In this document: one piece after another, positions 52,739 through 63,929 of the stretch | Layout of the letters: every line of letters starts with the position of its first letter | Position numbering within the stretch: position 1 is the stretch's first letter | Origin: Allodiplogaster sudhausi | Lineage: Eukaryota; Nematoda; Chromadorea; Rhabditida; Diplogasteridae | Direction of reading: 5' to 3' | DNA: 64,000 nucleotides | Assembly (NCBI GenBank): GCA_945643635.1 | Contig: CALZFC010000136.1 | Span: 186,001 to 250,000, forward strand | Position numbers and translations under genes: made by a program | The notes under the pieces: generated by a model | What the model saw: the letters and a program-made list of their open reading frames with translations, nothing else | Told to the model about the DNA's origin: nothing | The model's database searches: none

Positions 52739-54104
52739 CTAGCGTGACTTTGTCACGCTACGGGCCTTTGGCCATTGTCAGTAGGCTCCAAGGGTTGTTG
52801 GTTGGGTTCTTCGTTTGCTGTTGGTTGACTCTGAGGGTTGTTTGTTGGCTCTAAGCGTTGTTTGTTGGCTCTAAGGGTCGTTAGTTGGCTTAAAAAGGAC
52901 AAAAGTCTGCTCTAGCGGCGCTACTGGAGGACCTGGGTGCATATAGTTACCCCCATTAGAAAGCCTGGAGTTGTTTGTATATGTTAGCACTTTTTTTATT
53001 TAACCAGAAGTTATATAAAAGCGTGCAAAAGGGTTTGCGCGCGCGCGACTCTGAACCTGTGACCCATGACTTTCGAAGTGCAGAGAAAATAGCCCAAAAA
53101 GCCACAAAATAATTCATATCTCGAATATGCCTGAATCAAATCCCATGATCTACCTATCATTCGATAGCTAATTTTTGGCTCTACAATAAAAAAAATATGC
53201 CCCAAAAAGTCTCAGTGATAGCTAAGGCCGAAATAGTGGCCTGAACATTCTGACCATGAAAGTAGATCAAAAAAGGCAAAATATGAAAACGGTTTGTATG
53301 AGAAAGTTATTCGCCTTCACGAGAGCTACGGAATGGTATATAACATGTCGCAAAACCTTTAACTACCGAGGAAAAACGGAGGCCCAAAGTGCGTTCCAAA
53401 AATTTCCCACTTCACGGCCCTGGCAGGGCACTTTATTGAAAAGCCTGACAAACCCAACTATACTCATATTGAAGCTCTCGTGAAACTCTGCATGATTCTG
53501 AAACTCTCATCACTCTACCTTCCCTATTCATAAAGATATGTATTTTAGAAGGTTCGCTCCTAACAAAACAATTTGACCCTTCAATCGATAATATCTACAA
53601 CTTCTAGTGTCCAAAAGTGGATAATTATGGTATTAAAAGATGCGCCGTCAAAAACTCTAAAATCGGATTCAGTTAGATCAAAAAGCGAATTTGTAGATTT
53701 CGAGAAAAGGGGCAAATACCCTCTCAAAAAGTACCCCAAAAAGGTATGGTTTGCGCGGCGGCCTCCCACTGATCTACCAAAACTCGAAATGATCTCAACT
53801 CCAGGAATCATATTCATTTTTGAACGGGCTACCCGCCACTATTTTTTTCATTTCTTAACGTCCACCAGAAAAAAAGTTGCTGCCCGTCAAAGTAGCGAAG
53901 CGCGCCAAATCAGAGTCGCCTCCAACCAAAGTTTGGCCGCCCGCGCCCAAAGCTAATTTTTTGAAACCAAGATATTCTTGTAGCCCAAGGGATAATCTAC
54001 AAAGTGCAAAAAACTGCTTCCTCGTATCTCATTCCCACCGGCCGTAATACCTCTCGGCGCTATCCCGGTGAATAAATTACAGTCGACTTTTAGATAACTC
54101 TAGA
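52739..54104 (-). mobile_element. Non-autonomous Helitron unit 8 (1366 bp)
   Basis: CTAG/hairpin 3' terminus at 52739, body, and 5' terminus TCTAGAGTTATCTAAAAGTC at the right end. It is moderately diverged from units 2 and 9. Confidence 0.8.
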
Positions 54105-55457
54105 CTAGCGTGACTTTGTCACGCTACGGGCCTTTGGCCTGGGGGTTAGTTCGGGTTGTTGTTATTTCGCTCTAAGGGTTGTTAGTTGGGGTCTGAGGGT
54201 TGTTAGTTGGGGTCTGAGGGTTGTTTGTTGGCTCTAAAGGGGGAAAAGTCTGCTCTAGCGGTGATTACGGGACGATCTGGGGCTTTTAAATTCAGCCTAT
54301 AAGAAAGCTTGGAGTCTTCTATCCATTCTAACATACTTTTTATTTAATGAGAAGTCATATTAAAACGCGCAAAAGAGTTTGCACGCGCGCGGGTTCGAAC
54401 CTGGGTCGGTAATATATCTAAGTGCCCTGAAAATGTACCAAAAAGCCACAAAATAATTTTTTTCTCGAAAATGCCTGAACCGATTTCCACGATTGACACA
54501 CCATTCGATAGATAATTTTAGGCTCTACAGTAAAAAAAATATGCGCCAAAAAGTGTCAGTGATCGCTAAGGCCGAAATAGTGGCCTAAACCTTCTGACCC
54601 CAAAAGTAGATCAAAAATGACAAAATATGAAAACGTTTTGTATGAGAAAGTTGTTCGCCTGCAAGTTAGCTACAGAGTGGTATATAACATGTCGCAAAAG
54701 CTTTTACCACCGAGGAAACACCGCGGCTCAAAGTGGCTTCCAAAAATTTTCCACTTCACAGCACCCTCAGGGCACTTTATTGATCAACTATCGGAATGCA
54801 AGTATAATCATATTGAAGCTGACTCCACGCCCTTCAATATTCTGCAAGTCCCATCGCTCTACGATCCCAACAATTAAATACGTGAATTTTTGAAAATTGC
54901 TCCTAACAAAAAAAGTTGGAACTTCAATCGATAATATCTACAATGCGCAGTGCCCAAAAGTTGATAACAATAGTATTAAAAGATGCGCCGTCAAAAACTC
55001 TACAATCTGAGTCAGACAATCAAAAAGCGGAATTTGTAGATTCCGAGAAAAGGAGATGAATGACCCTAAAAAAGTACCCCAAAACAGGGTCAAAACGCGC
55101 CGGGCTCGTACCGATCTACCAAAGCTCCAATCGATCTGAACTCCAGGAATCATATTCATTTTTGGACGGGCTATCTCCCAGTATTTTTTTCAACCCCGTA
55201 TCTCTACCCTAAAAAAAGATATACCACCTCAAAGTCGCCAAAGGGCACAAATCGAAGTCACCTCGGACCAAAGTTTGGCCGCCCGCGCCGGCGCCAATAT
55301 CGAACCCAATTTTTTGAAACCCACATATTCTTGTAGTCCGGAAACTTTTACATGTTCCCCAAAAAACCGCTTTCCCATATCTCACCCCCACTGCCCACAG
55401 CACCTCTCCGCGCTATACCGGTCAATAAATAACAATCGACTTGTATATAATAAGAGA
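54105..55457 (-). mobile_element. Non-autonomous Helitron unit 9 (complete, 1353 bp)
   Basis: Nearly identical to unit 2 over its length, with the same 5' (TCTCTTATTATATACAAGTC) and 3' (hairpin plus CTAG) ends, suggesting recent copying. Confidence 0.85.
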
Positions 55458-55699
55458 CTAGCGTGACTTTGTCACGCTACGGGCCTTTGGCCTGGGGGTT
55501 AGTTCGGGTTGTTGTTATTTCGCTCTAAGGGTTGTTAGTTGGGGTCTGAGGGTTGTTAGTTGGGGTCTGAGGGTTGTTTGTTGGCTCCAAAGGGGGAAAA
55601 GTCTGCTCTAGCGGTGATTACGGGACGATCTGGGGCTTTTAAATTCAGCCTATAAGAAAGCTTGGAGTCTTCTATCCATTCTAACATACTTTTTATAGA
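55458..55699 (-). mobile_element. Non-autonomous Helitron unit 10 (3' fragment), interrupted by the autonomous element
   Basis: About 240 bp from the CTAG/hairpin end to catactttttat, where the 3' end of the autonomous Helitron follows. Confidence 0.8.
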
Positions 55700-55720
55700 T
55701 AGCGTGACTTTGTCACGCTA
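55700..55720. repeat. Type-1 terminal hairpin of the autonomous Helitron
   Basis: Perfect nine-pair stem with a three-nt loop, identical to the hairpins at unit starts 45681, 47033, 49653, 52739, 54105 and 55458. In Helitrons such a hairpin near the 3' end is thought to signal termination of rolling-circle transfer. Confidence 0.85.
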
Positions 55721-55869
55721 CGGGCCTTTGGCCTGGGGGTTAGTTCGGGTTGTTGTTATTTCGCTCTAAGGGTTGTTAGTTGGGGTCTGAGGGTAGGATA
55801 GTTGGCTCTTAGGGTCGTTAGTTGGCTCTAAAGGGAGAAAAGTTAGTTCTAGCGGTGTTAACACTTCAT

Positions 55870-56525
55870 GCGAATTTATAGACTTTTCAAGACAGCTTTA
55901 TAGTGATCTCCAAATTGTTCCGGTCATTTTGAGCTATTGATGAAGCTTCTACGTCAATTCTAAGGTTAAATATAAACGTATGCCCTCAGGGCTCTTTCGA
56001 TCTTCTTCCAAACCTTCACTATCATTCTGCTTTGTAGTGACACGGACAACGGACTGCCGTCGCCCGATGTTGTCTACCTTGCCGGATCGGATGGTATCGC
56101 TCGCCGGCCATATGCTATTCGCACGAACTGCTGATAATCGTTTCTCCCTTTTCATTCAACGGTTCCAGTAAAAATAAATATTTTGTGTTTCTTTAGGGTA
56201 TATTTATCCTATCTTCATATAATGCTTCACAAGAATAAAACACCATTCCTTAGAAGAATAAATAAAGAATTAATACTTTAAATGCCGAATTTTATGTACA
56301 TGCATACATTGACAGACATACATACCAGGCGAGGAACTCGTCAGGCGAGAACCTGGTTGAAAATAGGCTACCCGTTTCGCCCCATTAATCTCGCGACGGG
56401 GTTTTTTTTGTTTTTCCCCCCATCAAATCATTCATTTTATATGTCCATATTCTTCGTATTTACCTTAATCGAGCTGAATTCTATACTAAGATGAGATATG
56501 TATAAACGTATACCTATTCTTCATT
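55870..56525 (-). other. 3' non-coding region of the autonomous Helitron
   Basis: Unique AT-rich sequence between the shared 3' terminus and the stop codon of the transposase. No exon is supported. Confidence 0.6.
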
Positions 56526-59500
56526 TTACTCATCGTCAAACGAAACATTTAGTTCATCCGGAAGTTCTTCAGCATAGTCATTAAAGTCATGTTCTTCGTC
56601 GCTGTCATAATCTGGCATGAATGCGTCTTCATCCTCTTCATCGTCTTTTTGCTCCTTTTCTTCTTCTGCTCTTGGCCTTTTTTCCAGCGGTTCATCTGTG
56701 TTTTGGGCATTTAGTTCCTGTCTCCAATTATCTTGAAATGCTATGAGGTCATCATATAGCCGGATTCTTTCATTATTATCATTCTCATCAATATCCGTAA
56801 TCTGTTCCATAATATCGTCTGCATCGCTTAGTGCTTGTTCTTCATCATAAATGGTCTGCCCCGCAAGGGGGTCAGTGATTGCTGACAGAGGAGCGAGAAC
56901 GGGTGGCTGATTCGACATCTCATGATTAACCATTTTGAATAAATCTTTGTGTACAATATTTCTAACAACCGCATGGTTTCCCTTCTCTTTATCCTCAAAC
57001 ACAAATTCTTTCGGTACCAATATCTTGAGATGAGACTCCTTTTTAACACGAGAAATTGCAACATAAAAGTGTCCATGAGAAAACGTTGGTGTTCTGAGGT
57101 CGAGACCAACTCTGTCCAGTGTTTGCCCTTGGCTCTTGTTAATCGTACATGCAAAGCTCACTCTTATTGGAAACTGTCGCCTCGAAAAGTGCGTTCCATC
57201 TGCTCGATTTAAATAATTAATAATAATTCTCGGCAGGAACACTTCTTGCGCTGGTTTCACAGATACATTCAGACATCTCAGAAGCACAACTTTTTCTTTT
57301 TTATCTCTCCTGACAGAGCTAAGGAAGACAAGTTTTGTCCCATTGCAGAGCTTGTTTTCAACGTCAATATTTCTCAACAACATAACAGGAGTCTGTGGCT
57401 TTAGAATCAATTTGTGAGGTGGCAGTCCATTAGGCGTCTTTTCTTCAAGCGTTTCAATCATATCAGGAGGAAGTCCCATGTTCTCGTCTTCCGGTGGAAG
57501 CTCTGTTATTCCAACAAATTCCTCTGCTTCGCCAGGAAGCATTTCCAAAATCTTGTCATTCAATTTAATAACTGTATCATTTCGAACGGCCAGAATAGCT
57601 CTCTTACTCATATCAATTCCTCGTGATCTTATTTCTGTTGGATATGTAGCTTCAATCAGTTCGTCTTCATCAGCACACAGCATTTTCTCAGGCACTCTGA
57701 TGTGGATGCCGTCAAAGTTGGCTGTTCCCTCACCGACTGCGGTTTGATAATTCATGAAATCTTTCTGGTCCTTTTCCACTCTCATGTTCTCTGTCAACTT
57801 GCATTGCTCGAATTCACGATAAACCCATGCATTATTAAGTGTGTGATGTAAAATTTCTCTGTCTTGTGCTCCGACCACGACTGGTAAAATCTGTTTCCAA
57901 TCTCCTCCAAGTAGCACGACGCGGCCTCCAAATGGCTTATCTCTCTTATCGATGGGTGTCACAGCTTTCACTGTCTCATCGACAAATCTCAGGATTGTGC
58001 AAGATTGCATAGGCGCTTCATCCCAAATAATAACTTCGACATTTCTCAATGCTTCACCCTTGTCAGAAGTGACATCAATATTGATTCTATCCAGTTCATC
58101 AAGTTCAAGAGGTATGCCGAAGGCACTGTGTGCCGTTGTTCCATTCTTCAACAACGTTGCTGCTATTCCAGTCGATGCAACTGGTAGAATCGACTTATCA
58201 TTTGCAATACACCAATTTATTATGTACTGATAAAGGTAGGTTTTTCCACATCCACCACTTCCACTCACAAAGAAACAACGTTTGGATGCATTCTCATCTT
58301 TTATAGCAGCAAGCAATTTGTCAGCAATTTCTTTCTGTTCTTTATTGAGCTTTGGTTGCATGTCCTTAACGACTTCTGCTGCTTCTTTTTTATTCTCTGA
58401 AGTAATCTTTCGATCAAGATCCAAATTCTTCTTCAATGCCGGCAGGCCAAATTGTTTGAGAGTTAGGTTGGAGTGTCGTATAATGGAGTGAATGTGTCTA
58501 AGAGCCTTTTGTGTACGTTCATCTTTGGTAAATGTATCATACTTGTCACGATCATGCATGCCTTCCAAATATTTTTCAAACAATTCTTCCGGTTTAGGCG
58601 GATTGCAATGCATTAGAATAACACAAAAGAGCTGCCGTATTGTCTTTGGACTCGGCATCTCGTAACAGGCTGCACTCATACAGCGATCCCATTCACTATC
58701 ATCATGCAAAAATCCTCTCTTTCTTGCCGACTCATCAAAAGTTACATATGTTTCCTGTCCGTCTTCTGACCTTAGCAAATCTGCATAGCACGTGTAACCT
58801 TTCATATTCCTTGCAAGTACATACAATGCATATTGTTCTCTGTTTCTCGGGTTAACTGGTGTCACGAATGAGATATTCTTTTCAATCTGGCCCTTCTTAA
58901 TGTACGGCTTGTACTTTTTCTCTTTTACGTCAAATCTATAATTCTCGTCAACTTCGTGGAATGTGAAATTTCTCGCATTTTCATCAGTCTCATTCAAATT
59001 CATAAATGCCATAAATCTAGAGACAGCTCTTTCCGCTTTGCTCTGCCTGGTTGCTTCATCATCATTCTCCTTCATTTGGAACCAGTTATCGTTTTCAAGA
59101 TGTGTAAATAGCGCAGTAACAGTATGAGATTGTCCAGACATCGGAAATCCAAGTCTTCTGTAACATGCTTCGATACTTGAGATAACTCTGCAATTCAAAT
59201 AGCTCTTCGTTTCATCCAAGTCTACAACTTGTCGCACAGTGCCATCAGGTTTTGTTACACGTTCATTTCTGAGTACAAGTCCCTCTTTATTCATCTCCTT
59301 CTCATCCATGTCATCGAGCTCCATGAGCAAACGGTCAACTCCCTTGAATATGTACTTGAAAATATATTTAAAACTTGATACACTTGAACATACTTCCACA
59401 TTTATATGACATTGATACTTCATCAAGAGATAAGGATTATATGGTACAATGTCTCTGTTTGTCGCAACTCTATTTGCTCTTCCACACGATCTGTATACGA

Positions 59501-62500
59501 AACACTGGCCAAGATTTCTTCGTCTATATAGTGGGTAAGCATCCTCTTTGATCTCAGTTTCATCGCGGTTATCTTTCGGGAATCTTTTGGCGCAACGATA
59601 AGCGGTCGGTCTGCTCTTCCTGCATGCAATTTCTACATTTCCAAGGCAAGGCCCATGTACCATGTACTTCATAACCAATTCTCTTTCCAACTTTCGTTCT
59701 GCATATTCTGGATGACTTTCATCGGGTAGAATGGGTATTTCTGCACTAATAGTCTGATCAATTATTTCTGGCGTATCAACATGATCTTTGTCAAACATAA
59801 TCAACATGTGAATGTGAGGCATTCCTCTTTGCTGAAACTCGGTATTATAGATGTATCCAGTCACTTCTCCAAGAACTCCGAGCTCAACGATATCTTTAAT
59901 AAATTCTTTTGCTTTTAGCCAGAATATTCTGCAAACTTCTTCCGGCATATCCTGCCAGCTCATATTGGGGGAAATCCGCTCTCTAAACTCTCTTATCTCT
60001 TTCCACTCAGGATTTCCAGTGAATGTGATAAAACGTGCAGGTTTTCCAAATCGTTTGGAAATTGCGATGCAGTCGTAATATTTCTTTTTAAACCATTTCG
60101 GACTTCCAGGATATGCCTGAGGCATAGTAACAAAGTTTCCTAGTTCGAATCCTTGCTCTTGAAGCTTTCTTTCTGCATACCTTGCATTCGCGCTCACTTT
60201 AGTCATTTTGTTAACCGTTTCAGTGCACTCTCTTCGGATAGCTTCCAAACGGTCTGCTTCAATTCTCGCATATGCAGCTAGACCATATTGCTGAGTGATT
60301 CCACCCCAGAATTTGGCCCAGTGCATTTTCTGTTGCTCTAAATCTCCTCTCACTGCCATTGCACAATTGGTCCATTCTGTTCTTGATGCATGTATGCGAG
60401 GGTTGACATCCGGCTTTGATTTCTGCTTTCTCATTTTGATGTTTTTTGGTAGGTTATACTTGTAAGATCGATTACCATAAGGCAAGAGTACAACGAATGT
60501 CATTGCGTCCTGCAATTCACTGAAATGTGGTAGTTTTTTCTCAGTCAGATTTGATCTGGGGAAAATTCGTACTCCTCTGTTTAATTCTTCATGGCTCGGC
60601 CATTCGCCGTCTGGATACACATACACCGCAGCAGTAAATTTGTCTGAACTTGGCTTGTTCAATCTTCCAGGATGAATGGATTCCAAGGACATCATTTTTC
60701 GGCCTGCCTGTTTCACTGGTTCATACTTTTTTATCGCTTCGTCTCTTTCTAGAATGTTTAGCAGTATTCGATTTGGTTTTCTACCACTTTCTTTGGCTTC
60801 TTTATTTTCCATCTGTATGATTTCGTCAAGCTGTTTGTACAGCTTTATCAAACAGTTGTTTTCTTTCACAACTTTTCGAATTCTCATGAAAATTATAGGA
60901 TCGTATTTCAGCTTGTGCTTCTTCATAAATTCTGTGTAAGACTTTTTTGCAAGTTCTTCGTCGTTGCTGAGTACTATATTTACAAAGACAGGCAAATTTT
61001 TGGAGTTAACCTTTGGGCAAACAATCGTTGATTCCATTGCTCCTTTAAGTACAAGAGGCACAGGACCACCTTTCGGAAATTCATGTCTTTGTTTATAATT
61101 AACGACTGGACAGACAAAACTAAGATGTACATTCATCGGTCTCAGTGTGTCCCATACAGCTTTTCCATCTTTTGAAAGTACATATTGTTTTATCTTCCTC
61201 ATTTCTTCATCCTCAACAGTCAGCGGGAATTCATCTTGAATGCTGATTTGTCCGCCCTTGCAACATATCGAATCATGCTCGCCTGGCCATCGCCATGCTT
61301 TACAATGCTCACATTCATATTGGGGTGGTAGTTCAAAATATGCAGGTAGTGGTCTACCGATCTGTGCAGCTAAAAGTTTCTTCGGAACTTTACGTTTTTG
61401 TTTCATCAGATAAGACACATATTCATTGCTTTTTGGCTCGGGTGTACTGATAAGGTCATTTGCTGAGATATCTGTACAATCAGGAATATAATCTTCTTCA
61501 TCATCATTAGCATCTTCCAGTATTTTCAGATATTTTCGCATTATCCGTTTAACAGCTTTCGGATTAATGTTGTCAGGAGTATCCTTGTTATTAATTACCA
61601 GTGAATGCATCAGTGCACATATGTATATGCCGGTATGAGATGGAGAAGCAATAGTAGGATATTCTCTTATCAACTGACACCGTGCTCTGTTTCGGTCATA
61701 GTAGCATGCAACCTTCTTAATTTTCTCAGACATATCAGATGAAATAGCTGTCATGTAGGAATCGTAAATCTTGGCTTTTCGCTCTCTTACGACAATAAGT
61801 GCATATTCATTAACTCTCTTCTTTATAGGGATCAACAGCGCCTGTTTCTTATTTATTTTAAATCCTTCCAATCTTCCCTCACTTTCAAATGCTTCAATTG
61901 GCATGGCAACAAATTTCTTGCTTTTAAGTGCAATAGCGAAATTGTTTATTATTCCATCAGTTAACATCTCATCATTATTAGAGAGCAAAGATAATTCGTT
62001 CTGATTCAAATCATTAGACGCGAAGGGAATAATGCTCACAACTTCTTTAGCCGCATTCTCGCTATTCCCAAAAATTTCAATCATATTCGATGTCATACTG
62101 GACGAAATTATTTTCCCTACAATCATTTCACGCAAGGCTGGCTCATTAAAATCTTTAAAGTTCTTTTTCCTCGTCTTTGTCAAATCGCAGATGTATTGCT
62201 CAGCATTGAAATAGATAGCTGGTCCAGATTCATCTGGGAGAACATATTTGCATAATTGATTTGCCTTTTTCATCTCTCGCTTATCTGGCTTTTGTGAAAA
62301 TAAGACTTTTGTTAACTCTATCAATTGATTGATCACTTTATCTCTTCGCTCTTGATCGTATAATCGTACAACAATATCCTTTTTCCTCTCAATAATCCCA
62401 AGAATCCATTCATTATCACATTTCAATGGTACAAGTATTACTGACTGCTTAATTGACTGTATGTCTTTAGGCAAATTTTCCGTTTGCAGATATTCTTGAA

Positions 62501-63929
62501 TATCATTTGGATTGCATACAAAAATATCTTTATTTGATTCATTCACCAAAATCCTTAGCATTGCATAAACGATCAAATTCTCAAAATTCTTTCCGTTGTA
62601 GGCGGTGAATAGTGATATTGCAGATATCTCAATCTCTCTCTTTTTCTTCTTAAAAGTGCATGGTAGCCATCCAAATTTTCTCAACATTTCAAGTGCTTCC
62701 TTGGAATAATCACAGCTAATTGATCGAACAGATGTCGTAGATGAAGCTACGCTGCTTTCTGAAGTAAATGAAGAGTGTGAACTTGATCTCCGAGATCTTT
62801 CATCAGCAAATTCCTCTGTACCTCCAATAATCTTTAATAAATTACAACTTTGCAAATGTTTCTTCAATTGCATTCTAAATGAAAGAACATCAAAGTTTTC
62901 AACAACTGTGGGTCGTTTGTTAATAATTTGTAATGCATGGAAAATAGTAATGGGTCCACAGCTAACACTATCATTCTGCATGGTCACTTTACTCTCGTCC
63001 TGTGCATCTACTTCAACATAAAGTTCCGTGAGATGGGCGATACATTCCTTAATTGTGTTCAGTTCACTTCTTTGCACTCTGTTCAGCGAGTCATACACTG
63101 TTGCTTTCTTGTTCTGAGGTTCGATGACACATAGCATGTAGTGATTATTATTAACCAGTGGAAACATAATTTTCGAATATTGGTTATAATTTCGTTTCTT
63201 CAGTTTTTGTACTTTTTGTGGATCTTCGCAATAACCAAAGTATGCAAGGGGATTAATTAGATACACATTCTTCGTGTAGCAGAAAACTTGTAAAGCACAG
63301 TACACGACATCTGAAGGCACGATATCTGCGCTGTCCAATTTATTCAAACATTCGTATGAGATGTCGCCAATAGGCGCACTTGATCTTACTGAGCTAAATG
63401 TTGCTTGATAAGTTTCCTCTCTCTGTTCTCGATGGACTACCGATCTACATTTTCTCATAGATGTACGCCTCGGAGTGCTATCTGAAGAAATGTCCATTTG
63501 ATTCGTTTCAGACAAAATTGAAGATGGCGTACATGTTGCTTGTCCTTCCACCTTTCTCTTTCTTCCAGGAGTTTGACTTAAAGGACTCTGAATTATTCGC
63601 ATCTGACTCATTTCATTTAGCAAAATAGATGGGCTCTCGTTTTCTTCATTCTTGCTCTTCTTTCCAGAACTCCATTCTCCATAATCTGCGCTTTTACGTT
63701 TAGGTAATTGGGATTCTCTTTTATTTCCAGATACTGGTGTTTTAAATGAGATGTTATCGCTGTCTGATACTGGAGTTCTGCTTCGGCTTCTTGTTATTCG
63801 GACAGATTCATTAGGCTCCACAACATTAATTTCAACATTATTCTTTGAAATAGGAACATCACCCTTTCTTTTCGTCTGTCTTTCCTCGGCAGATGTAAAC
63901 AATGATACTAACCTTTTCTTAAATATCAT
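56526..63929 (-). CDS. Helitron Rep-helicase transposase with three Ulp1-like domains
   Basis: An uninterrupted frame of 2467 codons from ATG 63929; it stays open to the window edge, so an earlier start is possible. Residues 1-180 are Ser/Arg/Lys-rich and probably nuclear-targeting. A C48/Ulp1-like peptidase domain follows, with His263 (NNHYML), Asp280 (VYDSL) and Cys324 (DSVSCGP). Two degenerate copies follow near 500-570 and 705-765. A zinc-binding-like CEHCKAWRWPGEHDSICC lies near 875-890. The Rep part has FITFTGNPEW, the HUH motif MPHIHMLIMF (about 1371) and the two-tyrosine motif FKYIFKYIFKG (about 1519). The Pif1-like helicase has GSGGCGKT (Walker A, about 1890), VIIWDEAPM (Walker B), GGDWKQILPV, INKSQGQTLDRV and YVAISRV. 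The C-terminus is acidic. All catalytic motifs are intact, so the copy may be active. Confidence 0.95.
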   Translation of the reverse strand: MIFKKRLVSLFTSAEERQTKRKGDVPISKNNVEINVVEPNESVRITRSRSRTPVSDSDNISFKTPVSGNKRESQLPKRKSADYGEWSSGKKSKNEENESPSILLNEMSQMRIIQSPLSQTPGRKRKVEGQATCTPSSILSETNQMDISSDSTPRRTSMRKCRSVVHREQREETYQATFSSVRSSAPIGDISYECLNKLDSADIVPSDVVYCALQVFCYTKNVYLINPLAYFGYCEDPQKVQKLKKRNYNQYSKIMFPLVNNNHYMLCVIEPQNKKATVYDSLNRVQRSELNTIKECIAHLTELYVEVDAQDESKVTMQNDSVSCGPITIFHALQIINKRPTVVENFDVLSFRMQLKKHLQSCNLLKIIGGTEEFADERSRRSSSHSSFTSESSVASSTTSVRSISCDYSKEALEMLRKFGWLPCTFKKKKREIEISAISLFTAYNGKNFENLIVYAMLRILVNESNKDIFVCNPNDIQEYLQTENLPKDIQSIKQSVILVPLKCDNEWILGIIERKKDIVVRLYDQERRDKVINQLIELTKVLFSQKPDKREMKKANQLCKYVLPDESGPAIYFNAEQYICDLTKTRKKNFKDFNEPALREMIVGKIISSSMTSNMIEIFGNSENAAKEVVSIIPFASNDLNQNELSLLSNNDEMLTDGIINNFAIALKSKKFVAMPIEAFESEGRLEGFKINKKQALLIPIKKRVNEYALIVVRERKAKIYDSYMTAISSDMSEKIKKVACYYDRNRARCQLIREYPTIASPSHTGIYICALMHSLVINNKDTPDNINPKAVKRIMRKYLKILEDANDDEEDYIPDCTDISANDLISTPEPKSNEYVSYLMKQKRKVPKKLLAAQIGRPLPAYFELPPQYECEHCKAWRWPGEHDSICCKGGQISIQDEFPLTVEDEEMRKIKQYVLSKDGKAVWDTLRPMNVHLSFVCPVVNYKQRHEFPKGGPVPLVLKGAMESTIVCPKVNSKNLPVFVNIVLSNDEELAKKSYTEFMKKHKLKYDPIIFMRIRKVVKENNCLIKLYKQLDEIIQMENKEAKESGRKPNRILLNILERDEAIKKYEPVKQAGRKMMSLESIHPGRLNKPSSDKFTAAVYVYPDGEWPSHEELNRGVRIFPRSNLTEKKLPHFSELQDAMTFVVLLPYGNRSYKYNLPKNIKMRKQKSKPDVNPRIHASRTEWTNCAMAVRGDLEQQKMHWAKFWGGITQQYGLAAYARIEADRLEAIRRECTETVNKMTKVSANARYAERKLQEQGFELGNFVTMPQAYPGSPKWFKKKYYDCIAISKRFGKPARFITFTGNPEWKEIREFRERISPNMSWQDMPEEVCRIFWLKAKEFIKDIVELGVLGEVTGYIYNTEFQQRGMPHIHMLIMFDKDHVDTPEIIDQTISAEIPILPDESHPEYAERKLERELVMKYMVHGPCLGNVEIACRKSRPTAYRCAKRFPKDNRDETEIKEDAYPLYRRRNLGQCFVYRSCGRANRVATNRDIVPYNPYLLMKYQCHINVEVCSSVSSFKYIFKYIFKGVDRLLMELDDMDEKEMNKEGLVLRNERVTKPDGTVRQVVDLDETKSYLNCRVISSIEACYRRLGFPMSGQSHTVTALFTHLENDNWFQMKENDDEATRQSKAERAVSRFMAFMNLNETDENARNFTFHEVDENYRFDVKEKKYKPYIKKGQIEKNISFVTPVNPRNREQYALYVLARNMKGYTCYADLLRSEDGQETYVTFDESARKRGFLHDDSEWDRCMSAACYEMPSPKTIRQLFCVILMHCNPPKPEELFEKYLEGMHDRDKYDTFTKDERTQKALRHIHSIIRHSNLTLKQFGLPALKKNLDLDRKITSENKKEAAEVVKDMQPKLNKEQKEIADKLLAAIKDENASKRCFFVSGSGGCGKTYLYQYIINWCIANDKSILPVASTGIAATLLKNGTTAHSAFGIPLELDELDRINIDVTSDKGEALRNVEVIIWDEAPMQSCTILRFVDETVKAVTPIDKRDKPFGGRVVLLGGDWKQILPVVVGAQDREILHHTLNNAWVYREFEQCKLTENMRVEKDQKDFMNYQTAVGEGTANFDGIHIRVPEKMLCADEDELIEATYPTEIRSRGIDMSKRAILAVRNDTVIKLNDKILEMLPGEAEEFVGITELPPEDENMGLPPDMIETLEEKTPNGLPPHKLILKPQTPVMLLRNIDVENKLCNGTKLVFLSSVRRDKKEKVVLLRCLNVSVKPAQEVFLPRIIINYLNRADGTHFSRRQFPIRVSFACTINKSQGQTLDRVGLDLRTPTFSHGHFYVAISRVKKESHLKILVPKEFVFEDKEKGNHAVVRNIVHKDLFKMVNHEMSNQPPVLAPLSAITDPLAGQTIYDEEQALSDADDIMEQITDIDENDNNERIRLYDDLIAFQDNWRQELNAQNTDEPLEKRPRAEEEKEQKDDEEDEDAFMPDYDSDEEHDFNDYAEELPDELNVSFDDE

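Noticed and set aside
44000..55700. CRISPR-like interpretation of the regular array
   Set aside because: The period is ~1.35 kb with long conserved bodies and Helitron termini, in a eukaryotic context; not spacer-repeat structure.
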